Shown here one piece after another: positions 1 through 5,167 of a stretch of 5,390 nucleotides of DNA (within the stretch, counting starts at the first letter, position 1; each line of letters opens with the position of its first letter). A program made the position numbers and the translations under genes. The stretch is from CAYNYM01 sp964644375 (GTDB taxonomy: Bacteria; Desulfobacterota; DSM-4660; Desulfatiglandales; HGW-15), in the NCBI GenBank assembly GCA_964644375.1, contig CAZXWJ010000288.1, positions 1 through 5,390 of the forward strand, in the 5' to 3' direction. The notes below the pieces were generated by a model. That model was given only the letters and a program-made list of their open reading frames with translations. It was not told where the DNA came from and did no database searches.

Positions 1-212
1 TTCAGTGGGAGCAGAAAGAAGGCAGGACACAATACTGGGAAGATGGTGACAATGTCTTCATCGTTTCTTCTTACAAAACGAGGCGGAATATCACGGAATA
101 TCTCTTCTGCATTTACTATGTGGATAATCTTAAGGAGTTGCTGAGCGCGGAAGACGCCCGAAGAAAAGCAGAGGATGCAAGGACCAAAGGGGCCGCAAAA
201 TCTGTCTTTTAA
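1..212 (+). CDS. Unrecognised protein, C-terminal 69 residues (5' partial)
   Basis: An open frame enters from the left edge (first full codon at base 3) and ends at TAA 210-212. The visible residues start QWEQKEGRTQYWEDGDNV and end TKGAAKSVF. The first part is rich in aromatic and beta-prone residues (NVFIVSSY, EYLFCIYYVDN). The last 25 or so residues are a charged, probably helical tail (LLSAEDARRKAEDARTKGAAK). No start codon or ribosome binding site is in view. I do not recognise the family and assign no function. Codon usage looks ordinary and the frame is clean, so this is more likely the end of a real gene than chance. The sequence just after the stop enters a G-run and repeat-like DNA. 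Confidence 0.5.
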   Translation, partial: QWEQKEGRTQYWEDGDNVFIVSSYKTRRNITEYLFCIYYVDNLKELLSAEDARRKAEDARTKGAAKSVF

Positions 213-227
213 TCTGCGGTGAAAAGG

Positions 228-275
228 GGGGGCAAGTCTGCCTTTGATTCTTGCACTATTTGATAAACTGCCCCC
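228..275. repeat. Inverted repeat GGGGGCA/TGCCCCC carrying a third copy of the transposase 3'-end motif
   Basis: Arms 228-234 (GGGGGCA) and 269-275 (TGCCCCC) are perfectly complementary, and one bulged base extends the pairing to nine pairs. Just inside the left arm, 233-253 read on the minus strand matches 20 of 21 bases of the transposase-end repeat at 4649-4669 (sequence ending ggcagacttg). This copy is therefore inverted relative to the other two in the window. It may be the remnant of an insertion end. The similarity outside the 21 bases is weak, so the assignment is tentative. Confidence 0.4.
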
Positions 276-336
276 ATGTACAGCCCGTTAAAAATCAATT
301 CTTGTTTTAAAAAGTTATGGAGGACAAGAAAAAAAG

Positions 337-406
337 GGAGGAATGCTTTACCGGATGAACGAAGGGCTCTGAAAGGTCTTCGTCGGCTATATTCAAGCAT
401 TCCTCC
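337..406 (-). repeat. Long hairpin-forming inverted repeat, terminator-like on the minus strand
   Basis: Two perfect 12-base arms, 337-348 (ggaggaatgctt) and 395-406 (aagcattcctcc), enclose 46 bases. Inside them a second pair, 359-364 (acgaag) and 378-383 (cttcgt), is complementary, with CCG/CGG (351-353 and 384-386) between, so the 70 bases can fold into one interrupted hairpin. Read on the minus strand the outer stem is followed directly by CCC and a T-run (330-336 reversed), as in an intrinsic terminator, although the loop is unusually long. It lies downstream of the outer-membrane gene, which ends at 554, and could terminate its transcript. It could equally be a REP/MITE-like mobile repeat. 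Confidence 0.45.
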
Positions 407-553
407 AATCGATCAGAAAAAAGACACCCGTACCCTCAAAGCCCTGTAAAAGGCTAATCGCCGGATTCATAGGGCCTGGATACTAGAAGATGAGTGCGAA
501 CAATTCCGGGATTATAGGGCATCATGGACTGCCGAAAGATTCGGATATAGCCT

Positions 554-1252
554 TTAAAAGTTGTATCTTATACCCAAAGAAAATGAATTCAATGTAATGT
601 CTGCCTCCCCTGAGAACAGCGCAGTTGCACCTGGTCCATCCGCACCCGTATTTTTCCATTCAATATTTCCTAAATCCGAATAGGTGTATTGAAATGTTAA
701 ATCAATTGCATCCGTGAGCATGTAAGCCAACCCGGCTGACACTTCCCAGACGAAAGCATAGCTGGGATCGTCTTTATCTGAAAACCCCCATGTTCCTGTA
801 CGGTTATATACAGACGAAGTTGGAATAACATAGGCGCCGCCTATGCCAGCTCCTCCAAAAATAGTAAAGCCCTTTGGGAGCGCATAATCATAGTATAGGC
901 TTGCCACAATTTTATGGATATTTGTCTCTAACTTGATATGGTTTGTTTGGATTATGTTATCGATTCCTTCTTTATCTTCTGAAAAAATATAGTTATACTT
1001 TGCCTCGAGTCGAAATCCGTTCCCAAACTTATACCCTGTAAGGAAACCAATGGAGCGGGAATCTAGCTGATCCATAAGATTATAGGCATTTGTCCAGTCC
1101 ACACTGTCTTCAAAAACACGTAAATTATCTAATTCTTGATCAATGGTAGCTATTTCGCCACCTATGTACCAATTTTTATTCGAATCCTCAGCATTAGCCT
1201 GACTGGATAAAAGAAATAAAATAGTGAGGGTTATAAAAAATAATTTTTTCAA
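554..1252 (-). CDS. Outer-membrane beta-barrel protein (OmpW/OMP_b-brl type)
   Basis: The product is 232 residues and probably an integral outer-membrane barrel of about eight strands; its substrate or partner is unknown. I chose a TTG start at 1252 because AAAGGAG (1265-1259) sits six bases upstream and the residues from there form a textbook signal peptide: MKK, a hydrophobic run (LFFITLTILFLL), then SSQANA with cleavage expected after residue 21. An in-frame ATG at 1297 would add 15 charged or mixed residues ahead of this and has no comparable ribosome site. The mature part alternates polar and hydrophobic residues in strands, such as GFRLEAKYNYIF (79-90), KIVASLYYDYAL (114-125), AFVWEVSAGLAYML (166-179), IDLTFQYTYSDLG (183-195) and SFSLGIRYNF (223-232). 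The chain ends in phenylalanine, the C-terminal aromatic signature recognised by the BAM complex. The gene is clearly more AT-rich than paaK and the ACT gene. It appears to be monocistronic. Confidence 0.8.
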   Translation of the reverse strand: MKKLFFITLTILFLLSSQANAEDSNKNWYIGGEIATIDQELDNLRVFEDSVDWTNAYNLMDQLDSRSIGFLTGYKFGNGFRLEAKYNYIFSEDKEGIDNIIQTNHIKLETNIHKIVASLYYDYALPKGFTIFGGAGIGGAYVIPTSSVYNRTGTWGFSDKDDPSYAFVWEVSAGLAYMLTDAIDLTFQYTYSDLGNIEWKNTGADGPGATALFSGEADITLNSFSLGIRYNF

Positions 1253-1552
1253 TGGACGCTCCTTTACTTTAACGTTGATTAATAAAACAAAAAACAATTT
1301 CTAATCTTGAATGGTGAAAAAAGCATGAATTATTCAAAAACATAGATTTGCTTCCTGCCTCGTCTGATTCATGGAATTCACAATTAATGCCGTGACAGCA
1401 ATACCTGTATTTCAATATACCCCGAAAAAATCTAAAAAACGTTAACATGTATACCAAGACATCAGACCAAGTCAATTATTTTAATCTTTCGGGCAATCAC
1501 ATTGAGGTTGAAAGGTATCATAGCTTAAAACTAGACAAATGATGCTCTGAAA
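1253..1552. other. AT-rich intergenic region, no gene recognised
   Basis: About 300 bases lie between the TTG start of the outer-membrane gene and the transposase fragment. The only open frame (on the minus strand, about 68 codons) is rich in Cys, Phe and His, has no ribosome binding site and resembles nothing I know. The minus-strand promoter for the barrel gene should lie here, probably in the AT-rich 1265-1330 stretch, but I see no convincing -35/-10 pair and do not place one. Confidence 0.5.
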
Positions 1553-1702
1553 ATGCCAGGGGAACAATTTGGCATTGAAAGATATCGCACCGTCAGCAGC
1601 CTTGTCGAAAGAGCAAAATATGAGATGACTGCTGATCAGGGACTTAAAAAGCGGAAGCAAAATTTAGCTGAAGATATTACCAGGAGTCAACGGCAGACTT
1701 GA
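1553..1702 (+). pseudogene. Remnant of IS200-like/REP-associated transposase, C-terminal tail
   Basis: From an in-frame ATG this reads 49 codons to TGA: EQFGIERYRTVSSLVERAKYEM, then LKKRKQNLAEDITRSQRQT. The pattern FGI-x-RY-x-TVSSLVERAK resembles the DnaA-C-terminal-like helix-turn-helix found at the end of many Y1 (IS200-like, RAYT) transposases of deltaproteobacteria, and the terminal T-x-SQ-x-QT fits those tails as I remember them. The catalytic HUH and Tyr region is absent: stops lie just upstream in frame at 1532 and 1526, and no ribosome binding site is visible. A second copy of the last 20 codons sits at 4611-4670, which shows this is repeated mobile DNA. The family name rests on pattern memory and was not tested by search. 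Confidence 0.5.
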
Positions 1703-1704
1703 CC
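1643..1704 (+). repeat. 62-base dispersed repeat, copy 1 (transposase 3' end)
   Basis: It matches 4611-4672 without gaps, with 8 differences in 62 bases and 3 in the last 44. The repeat covers the last 20 codons of the transposase tail and continues two bases past the stop codon (TTGACC). Most of the differences lie in the upstream third, and similarity fades abruptly upstream. This fits two independently truncated copies of one element that share the 3' end. Confidence 0.8.
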
Positions 1705-1732
1705 CTATTCTGACCCTATTCCCGGTCGTAAA

Positions 1733-1751
1733 GGGGGTCAGGTCAACCCCC
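1733..1751 (-). terminator. Palindrome GGGGGT-loop-ACCCCC with short T-tract, possible end of the paaK-ACT transcript
   Basis: Read on the minus strand, a perfect six-pair GC-rich stem (GGGGGT, loop TGACCTG, ACCCCC) is followed by TTT. It lies about 75 bases past the stop of the ACT gene and could terminate that operon. The T-tract is short. The same bases also belong to a larger TTGACC/GGTCAA and TGACCC/GGGTCA symmetric pattern (1699-1746) next to the transposase remnant, so it may instead be an element end that acts as a terminator. Confidence 0.4.
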
Positions 1752-1825
1752 AATGATCGACCGAAGCGGCGTGAAGGCATGGGGCCGAACAGGTGTTTGT
1801 AATTTCCCGTTGGCCCTTTTCCTCT

Positions 1826-2260
1826 TTATGATCCGACCGGATCCCCGCTTTGGGAGAGAAAGGTCATTCCCCTTTTCCGGAGGAGACGTACGGCCTCTTC
1901 CGTGCGGTCGAATCTGAAGATCAATAGGGCGTCTTTTCCGTCCTGATTCACGTGGGCATACATGTATTCCACATTGATGTCCGCCTCCTTGAGCCAGACA
2001 ACGATCTCGTGAAGTCCGCCGGGCCGGTCGGCCACCCGCAGGGCCACCACGTCCGTGCTCTTGAAGGTCATGCCCTTTCGTTTCAGCGCCTCCTTGGCCT
2101 TGCCGGTGTCGTCCACGATGAGGCGCGCCACGCCGAAATCGGAGGTGTCCGCCAAGGACAGGGCGCGGATGTTGACCCCTGCCTCGTGAAAGGCCCCGGT
2201 CAAATCGGAAAGACGGCCCATCTTGTTTTCCAGAAATACTGAAATCTGTTCGCAACGCAT
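1826..2260 (-). CDS. Tandem ACT-domain regulatory protein (COG4747-like)
   Basis: The product is 144 residues and probably a cytosolic small-molecule-binding protein. It is built from two ACT domains and no catalytic domain. Domain 1 spans roughly residues 3-66, with the typical ligand-loop stretch GRLSDLTGAFHEAGVNIRAL (15-34) followed by a beta strand (GVARLIVDD). Domain 2 spans roughly 71-135, with DRPGGLHEIVVWLKEADINV (78-97) and then ALLIFRFD. ACT domains usually bind amino acids, and this stand-alone double-ACT family is commonly found beside PaaK-type ligases. A role in sensing an aromatic amino acid or related compound is inferred. The ATG at 2260 is preceded by AAGGAGGA (2273-2266) at good spacing. 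The gene starts 14 bases after the paaK stop, so the two are almost certainly cotranscribed and perhaps translationally linked. Its high GC matches paaK. Confidence 0.85.
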   Translation of the reverse strand: MRCEQISVFLENKMGRLSDLTGAFHEAGVNIRALSLADTSDFGVARLIVDDTGKAKEALKRKGMTFKSTDVVALRVADRPGGLHEIVVWLKEADINVEYMYAHVNQDGKDALLIFRFDRTEEAVRLLRKRGMTFLSQSGDPVGS

Positions 2261-2274
2261 AAGATTCCTCCTTA

Positions 2275-3576
2275 TCAGATTTTTCGGTTGTCCACAACCC
2301 GTACCGCCTTTCCCTCGCTTCGGGACAGGCTCTTGGGTTCCACCAGCATGACCTGGGCGGTCACCCCGAAATACTCTTTGATGGTTCGGGCGATACGCTT
2401 CTCAAGGGCCTGGAGTTTCCGAACCTCATCGGAAAATAGGTCTTCGCGGACCTCCACCTTGACGGTGAGGGTGTCCATCATGTCCTTTCTGTCCACCACG
2501 AACTGATAGTGTGGCGTGCTGCCCTCGATGGTCATCAGCACCTCTTCGATCTGGGAGGGAAACACATTGACCCCTCGAATGATGAGCATATCGTCCGTGC
2601 GGCCCATGAGCCGGCTCATGCGCACGAGGGTGCGACCGCACGTGCAGGGCTCATGGTTGAGGGAGGTGATGTCGCGGGTTCGGTACCGGATGACCGGGAA
2701 GGCCTCCTTGGTGATGGACGTCAGGACCAGTTCCCCGGTCTCCCCGGGGGGGAGCACCTCGAGGGTCTCCGGGTCGATGATCTCGGGGATGAAGTGGTCC
2801 TCGTAGATGTGAAGGCCCTGCCTGGCCTCCAGACACTCCACGGCCACGCCCGGACCCATTACCTCGCTCAGGCCGTAGATGTCCGTTGCGGTGAGGTCCA
2901 TCCTCTCTTCGATCTCCTTTCGCATCTTCTCCGACCAGGGCTCCGCCCCGAAGATGGCGTATTTGAATTTGAGGTCCTTGAAGGAGATGCCCATCTCTTC
3001 GGCCACCTCGGCGAGACGGAGGGCGTAGGAGGGGGTGGCGGCCAGGACCGTGGGGCCGAAGTCCCGCATGATGACGGCCTGGCGCTTGGTGCTGCCCCCG
3101 GAGATGGGAATGACGGAGGCCCCCAGTTTTTCGGCGCCGTAGTGAATGCCCAGACCCCCGGTGAAGAGCCCGTACCCGAAGGTGTTGTGAATGATGTCCC
3201 CCCGTGCGGCGCCGGCCGATGCCAGGGCGCGGGCGACCAGTGCGGACCAGGTCTGGATGTCCCTGGCCGTGTATCCCACCACCGTGGCCTGTCCCGTGGT
3301 CCCGGAAGAGGCGTGAATCCGCACCACATTGTCCATGGGGACCGCGAACATCCCGAAGGGGTAGTTGTCTCGAAGGTCCTGCTTCTGGGTAAAAGGGACG
3401 TGCCTGAGATCCCGAAGGGACCGGATGTCCGCCGGCGTCATGCCTGCGTCTTCAAAGGCCTTTCGATAGAAGGGCACGCGTGCATACACTCTCTCCAGGG
3501 TGTCCTTCAGGCGGCGAACCTGGATCGCCGTCAGTTCTTCTCTCGGCATGGTTTCGTATTTCATGTCATAAATCAT
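2275..3576 (-). CDS. paaK: Phenylacetate-CoA ligase (adenylate-forming)
   Basis: The enzyme activates phenylacetate or a similar aryl acid with ATP to an acyl-adenylate and transfers it to CoA in the cytosol. In anaerobes it feeds aryl-acid catabolism or recycles products of aromatic amino acid oxidation. The 433 residues are of normal family length. Visible motifs: the phosphate loop SSGTTG (90-95); FGAEPWSEKM (209-218); the adenine-binding YGLSE (234-238); RYRTRD with the ribose-binding Asp (297-302); CTCGR (311-315), typical of PaaK; GRTDDMLIIRG (325-335) at the hinge; and the C-terminal SRSEGKAVRV with the catalytic lysine K423. All key residues appear present. I start it at ATG 3576, ten bases after AAGGAG and at MIYDMKYETM, where family proteins begin. 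A frame extension to 3696 would translate through the terminator hairpin and is rejected. It is first in a two-gene operon with the ACT protein and lies behind a structured leader. Exact substrate cannot be read from sequence; indoleacetate or hydroxyphenylacetate are possible. Confidence 0.93.
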   Translation of the reverse strand: MIYDMKYETMPREELTAIQVRRLKDTLERVYARVPFYRKAFEDAGMTPADIRSLRDLRHVPFTQKQDLRDNYPFGMFAVPMDNVVRIHASSGTTGQATVVGYTARDIQTWSALVARALASAGAARGDIIHNTFGYGLFTGGLGIHYGAEKLGASVIPISGGSTKRQAVIMRDFGPTVLAATPSYALRLAEVAEEMGISFKDLKFKYAIFGAEPWSEKMRKEIEERMDLTATDIYGLSEVMGPGVAVECLEARQGLHIYEDHFIPEIIDPETLEVLPPGETGELVLTSITKEAFPVIRYRTRDITSLNHEPCTCGRTLVRMSRLMGRTDDMLIIRGVNVFPSQIEEVLMTIEGSTPHYQFVVDRKDMMDTLTVKVEVREDLFSDEVRKLQALEKRIARTIKEYFGVTAQVMLVEPKSLSRSEGKAVRVVDNRKI

Positions 3577-3600
3577 GGTCGTGTTTCTCCTTGCCTTTCT

Positions 3601-3637
3601 AATAAAAAAGAGGCTGTGCGGTGACCCACAGCCTCTT
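3601..3637 (-). terminator. Intrinsic terminator hairpin in the paaK 5' leader (attenuator candidate)
   Basis: On the minus strand a perfect 11-pair stem (AAGAGGCTGTG, 3637-3627, with CACAGCCTCTT, 3618-3608) and an eight-base loop runs into TTTTTTATT (3609-3601). The structure is close to ideal for Rho-independent termination. It ends only about 25 bases before the paaK start codon and its ribosome site. No intact minus-strand gene lies upstream for it to terminate. Inference: it decides whether polymerase enters paaK. On the plus strand the hairpin lacks a T-tract. Confidence 0.8.
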
Positions 3638-3647
3638 GAAAATTCTA

Positions 3648-3736
3648 CGCCATGGGGCCCGGTCCCTTGACCGTCTACCCATGGCGCCTTGATCATCTTT
3701 CTCAGCGGTTATTCACACGTCCTCCCATGGGTAGAC
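3648..3736 (-). promoter_or_regulatory. Structured leader of paaK with mutually exclusive stems
   Basis: Three CCATGG palindromes (3650-3655, 3679-3684, 3725-3730) are embedded in longer arms. Stem A pairs 3725-3736 (ccatgggtagac) with 3673-3684 (gtctacccatgg), 12 perfect pairs around a 40-base loop. Stem B pairs 3679-3686 (ccatggcg) with 3648-3655 (cgccatgg), eight perfect pairs. The two share 3679-3684 and cannot form together, and stem B lies just before the terminator hairpin. With the candidate promoter immediately upstream, this resembles an RNA switch leader. A DNA-level alternative is a pair of operator half-sites about 52 bases apart. I match it to no known riboswitch class. Confidence 0.45.
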
Positions 3737-3740
3737 CCTT

Positions 3741-3768
3741 TAAATAAGAATCCACCCTCGAAAAACAA
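3741..3768 (-). promoter_or_regulatory. Candidate sigma-70 promoter of the paaK-ACT operon
   Basis: On the minus strand TTGTTT (3768-3763) and TATTTA (3746-3741) are spaced by 16 bases. Transcription would begin near 3735, so the RNA would start almost exactly at the first arm of leader stem A. That coincidence is the main support. The hexamers are good but not perfect, and other AT-rich stretches upstream could serve. Confidence 0.4.
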
Positions 3769-3942
3769 GGGGAATATGCAGAAAAACGCCGCCGTCATCT
3801 TATCTTTTTTCCTTCAGAAGGGTCCGCCTTTCGCGCACCCGGTTTCCGTTCATGCTCTATAGGCAATTGTTGCTCTTGTGTCAAGGAAAAAGGCCGCCAA
3901 TCTTTGTGGGTTCCCGGACTGGACGGGAGAGAGAAAATCTGA

Positions 3943-4047
3943 TGGATAGTTACGACAATTAAGATATACAAGGAACCTGCGGGCATGCCCATCCAGGGCA
4001 TCTTCGAGCCGGAGGTGGAAGGATTCGCGGAGAACTACAACGAGTAA
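3943..4047 (+). pseudogene. Possible gene tail, unrecognised
   Basis: After an in-frame TGA at 3940-3942, this frame runs 34 codons to TAA. It reads ...IKIYKEPAGMPIQGIFEPEVEGFAENYNE. The codons from 3979 on (GGC, ATG, CCC, ATC, CAG, TTC, GAG, AAC, TAC) show the strong G/C third-position preference of paaK, unlike the surrounding AT-rich intergenic DNA. This suggests the last part of a once-functional protein. There is no ribosome site and no homologous start. A seven-codon frame ATGGATAGTTACGACAATTAA (3942-3962) begins just ahead in another phase, so a frameshifted short gene is an alternative. I cannot name the family. Confidence 0.3.
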
Positions 4048-4610
4048 CTGTGAGACAAAAAGGGCCATTGGGACCATAAGACCCTGACTTGCCATGGGAA
4101 AGTTGGGGTATCCTAAAAGAAAAGAGACATTTATGGGACATCGCTAGTGATTGAAATATAATGGTAAATGGGCTCATAAACGGTCCAATCGGCTTATTCA
4201 CTGAATTACCTCAAAAATGCCCCAATTGCCTCACAATTTGGTATGAGGCATACCTATATCCTATCTGGTAAAATATTGACGCCGTTTAAGGGAACATCAA
4301 GAACCCGGCATGTTGCTCACCCATCGAATGATCACTTTTATTTGTGGTATAAGAAGGGGGAGACTGCCGAAGCAAATCCGGGAAAGCGAAAACATTCATA
4401 GTGAAAGAAGGATAACCGGTTCCATTTCTGTCATGAATGTCCGGGGGGCAAATCTTGATTTGTGAATCGTGACCTCTCTTGCCATCTGTCATCTCGATTT
4501 ATGAGAAGACGGGAAGGCGGGAAAAGTTCAGGCGATCTAAATGATACCGACAGGCGATATCCCCTCAAGAGCAGGGTTGGCTCTTTTATCTTGATGCCTT
4601 TATTTCAGAG
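4048..4610. other. Intergenic region without a recognisable gene
   Basis: About 560 bases with frequent stops in all frames. The minus-strand frames here (up to about 80 codons, e.g. 4286-4492) have no ribosome sites and unremarkable composition. Small inverted repeats occur at 4227-4250 (TGCCTCA/TGAGGCA, ten-base loop), 4449-4462 (CAAATC/GATTTG) and 4567-4585 (AAGAGC/GCTCTT, followed by TTATC, a weak plus-strand terminator shape). None is decisive. The region looks like decayed DNA between two older gene neighbourhoods. Confidence 0.5.
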
Positions 4611-4670
4611 CTTAAAATGCGAATACAGAATTTAGCCGAAGATATTACCAAGAGTCAAAGGCAGACTTGA
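4611..4670 (+). pseudogene. Second transposase C-terminal fragment
   Basis: It reads LKMRIQNLAEDITKSQRQT then TGA, in the same phase as the tail at 1643-1702 (LKKRKQNLAEDITRSQRQT). The frame stays open back to 4545 but the upstream residues no longer resemble the other copy, so the element is truncated at or shortly before 4611. It is probably from an IS200-like/REP-associated transposase, with the same caveat as for the first copy. It lies about 70 bases upstream of the next plus-strand gene. Confidence 0.5.
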
Positions 4671-4672
4671 CC
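4611..4672 (+). repeat. 62-base dispersed repeat, copy 2 (transposase 3' end)
   Basis: This is the direct-orientation partner of 1643-1704 (54 of 62 bases identical, no gaps), 2968 bases away. The paaK operon lies between the two copies. After TTGACC the flanks differ completely, so this marks the shared end of the element. Confidence 0.8.
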
Positions 4673-4739
4673 ACCACCTCACCACCCAATTTCGAACCTT
4701 CAATGTGGAACCTTTATATCCGATAAAGGAGGCGAATAA

Positions 4740-4919
4740 ATGCAATCAAAATTTACAGTCATAACTTCAGGAGCGTCCGAAAATACGAAAAAGGTGAGCA
4801 TCCATGAGGAAGTCGAACGAATAAAGCGTATGGAGATTTCTCATGTCGATCCTGCAACTGTTCGTGACGGAAAATACGCACGTGGGAGCGGGACGTCCAT
4901 GGGAGCGGGACGTCCATAA
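4740..4919 (+). CDS. Short protein, probably truncated FMN-binding-domain protein
   Basis: The product is 59 residues from ATG 4740 to TAA 4917-4919. AAAGGAGG (4725-4732) seven bases upstream is one of the best ribosome sites in the window, so translation is likely. Residues 22-33 (HEEVERIKRMEI) look helical. SHVDPATVRDGKY (34-46) resembles the linker and first strand (DGxY-G) of FMN_bind proteins, which carry a covalently bound flavin in redox complexes. The rest of that domain, including the flavin-attachment Ser/Thr region, is missing. The reading frame ends ARGSGTSMGAGRP, encoded by a 17-base tandem repeat, so the gene seems to have been cut by repeat DNA near codon 47. It is followed 248 bases later by a FAD oxidase on the same strand, which fits a flavoprotein neighbourhood. 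Alternatively it is an intact small protein of unknown role. Family assignment is weak. Confidence 0.55.
   Translation: MQSKFTVITSGASENTKKVSIHEEVERIKRMEISHVDPATVRDGKYARGSGTSMGAGRP
4884..4917 (+). repeat. Tandem 17-base repeat with internal GGACGTCC palindrome
   Basis: 4884-4900 and 4901-4917 are identical (gggagcgggacgtccat) and adjacent. Each contains the perfect palindrome GGACGTCC, and A-rich DNA follows. The unit is not a multiple of three, so the second copy is read in a different phase (GSGTSM then GAGRP). With one copy the frame would end ...GTSIKK. GGGACGTCC-type palindromes resemble REP sequences of RAYT transposases; this link is inference. Confidence 0.75.
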
Positions 4920-5089
4920 AAAAATAAATCACAATAATAACGAGACGAAACCATAGTCGCTTTAGATTACCGATTCGAACTTTACATATTCTTGAAGTAA
5001 CGCCTTATGCAAAAATGGTTGGCTGAAGGCGGCGCTTGAACAATTCAGGATTTGGCAAGAATATGACATTTTATGGGTGTTGGAACCTG

Positions 5090-5104
5090 CCCCAATAAAT
5101 GGGG
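5090..5104. repeat. Small hairpin CCCCA-ATAAA-TGGGG
   Basis: A perfect five-pair stem with a five-base loop lies between the truncated gene and the FAD oxidase start. There is no T-run after it, so it is not a clear terminator. It may be another degraded repeat. The rest of 4920-5167 shows no gene. Confidence 0.3.
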
Positions 5105-5167
5105 ACTTCATGAAGAGAATACAATAAGAAGTTTTAAAGTCAATGTTCAAAAGGCACAGGAGGAGAC

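Noticed and set aside
209..400. 63-codon minus-strand frame
   Set aside because: It runs through two inverted repeats, its ATG abuts GGAGGA with no spacing, and it resembles no protein. It is better explained as repeat DNA.
1743..2297. 184-codon minus-strand frame overlapping the ACT gene
   Set aside because: Arg/Gly-rich out-of-phase shadow of the ACT coding sequence.
2509..3624. Long open frame on the plus strand opposite paaK (371 codons)
   Set aside because: Antisense shadow of a GC-rich gene; the protein is Gly/His/Asp-rich with no recognisable domain, while the opposite strand encodes a complete PaaK.
3608..3637. GGGTCACCGC in the terminator, vaguely like a T-box sequence
   Set aside because: It does not match the conserved T-box GGGTGG-ACCGCG, sits in the terminator itself, and no specifier stem was found upstream.
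3599..3682. A 27-codon leader frame on the minus strand containing Trp, Phe and Tyr codons that overlaps the terminator stem
   Set aside because: The aromatic codons are scattered rather than clustered, the ribosome site is weak and too close, and the frame reads through the whole terminator. It is not a convincing attenuation peptide, though worth keeping in mind if relatives conserve it.
3577..3696. Upstream extension of paaK by 40 codons
   Set aside because: It would translate the terminator hairpin and leader stems, has no homologous residues for the family, and the internal ATG at 3576 has a good ribosome site.
3690..3712. CTGAGA-containing segment reminiscent of a TPP riboswitch
   Set aside because: The other conserved TPP elements (the ACC...CCTGATCTGG arms) are absent.
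4286..4492. 68-codon minus-strand frame in the long intergenic region
   Set aside because: No ribosome binding site, no recognisable residues, composition like the surrounding noncoding DNA.
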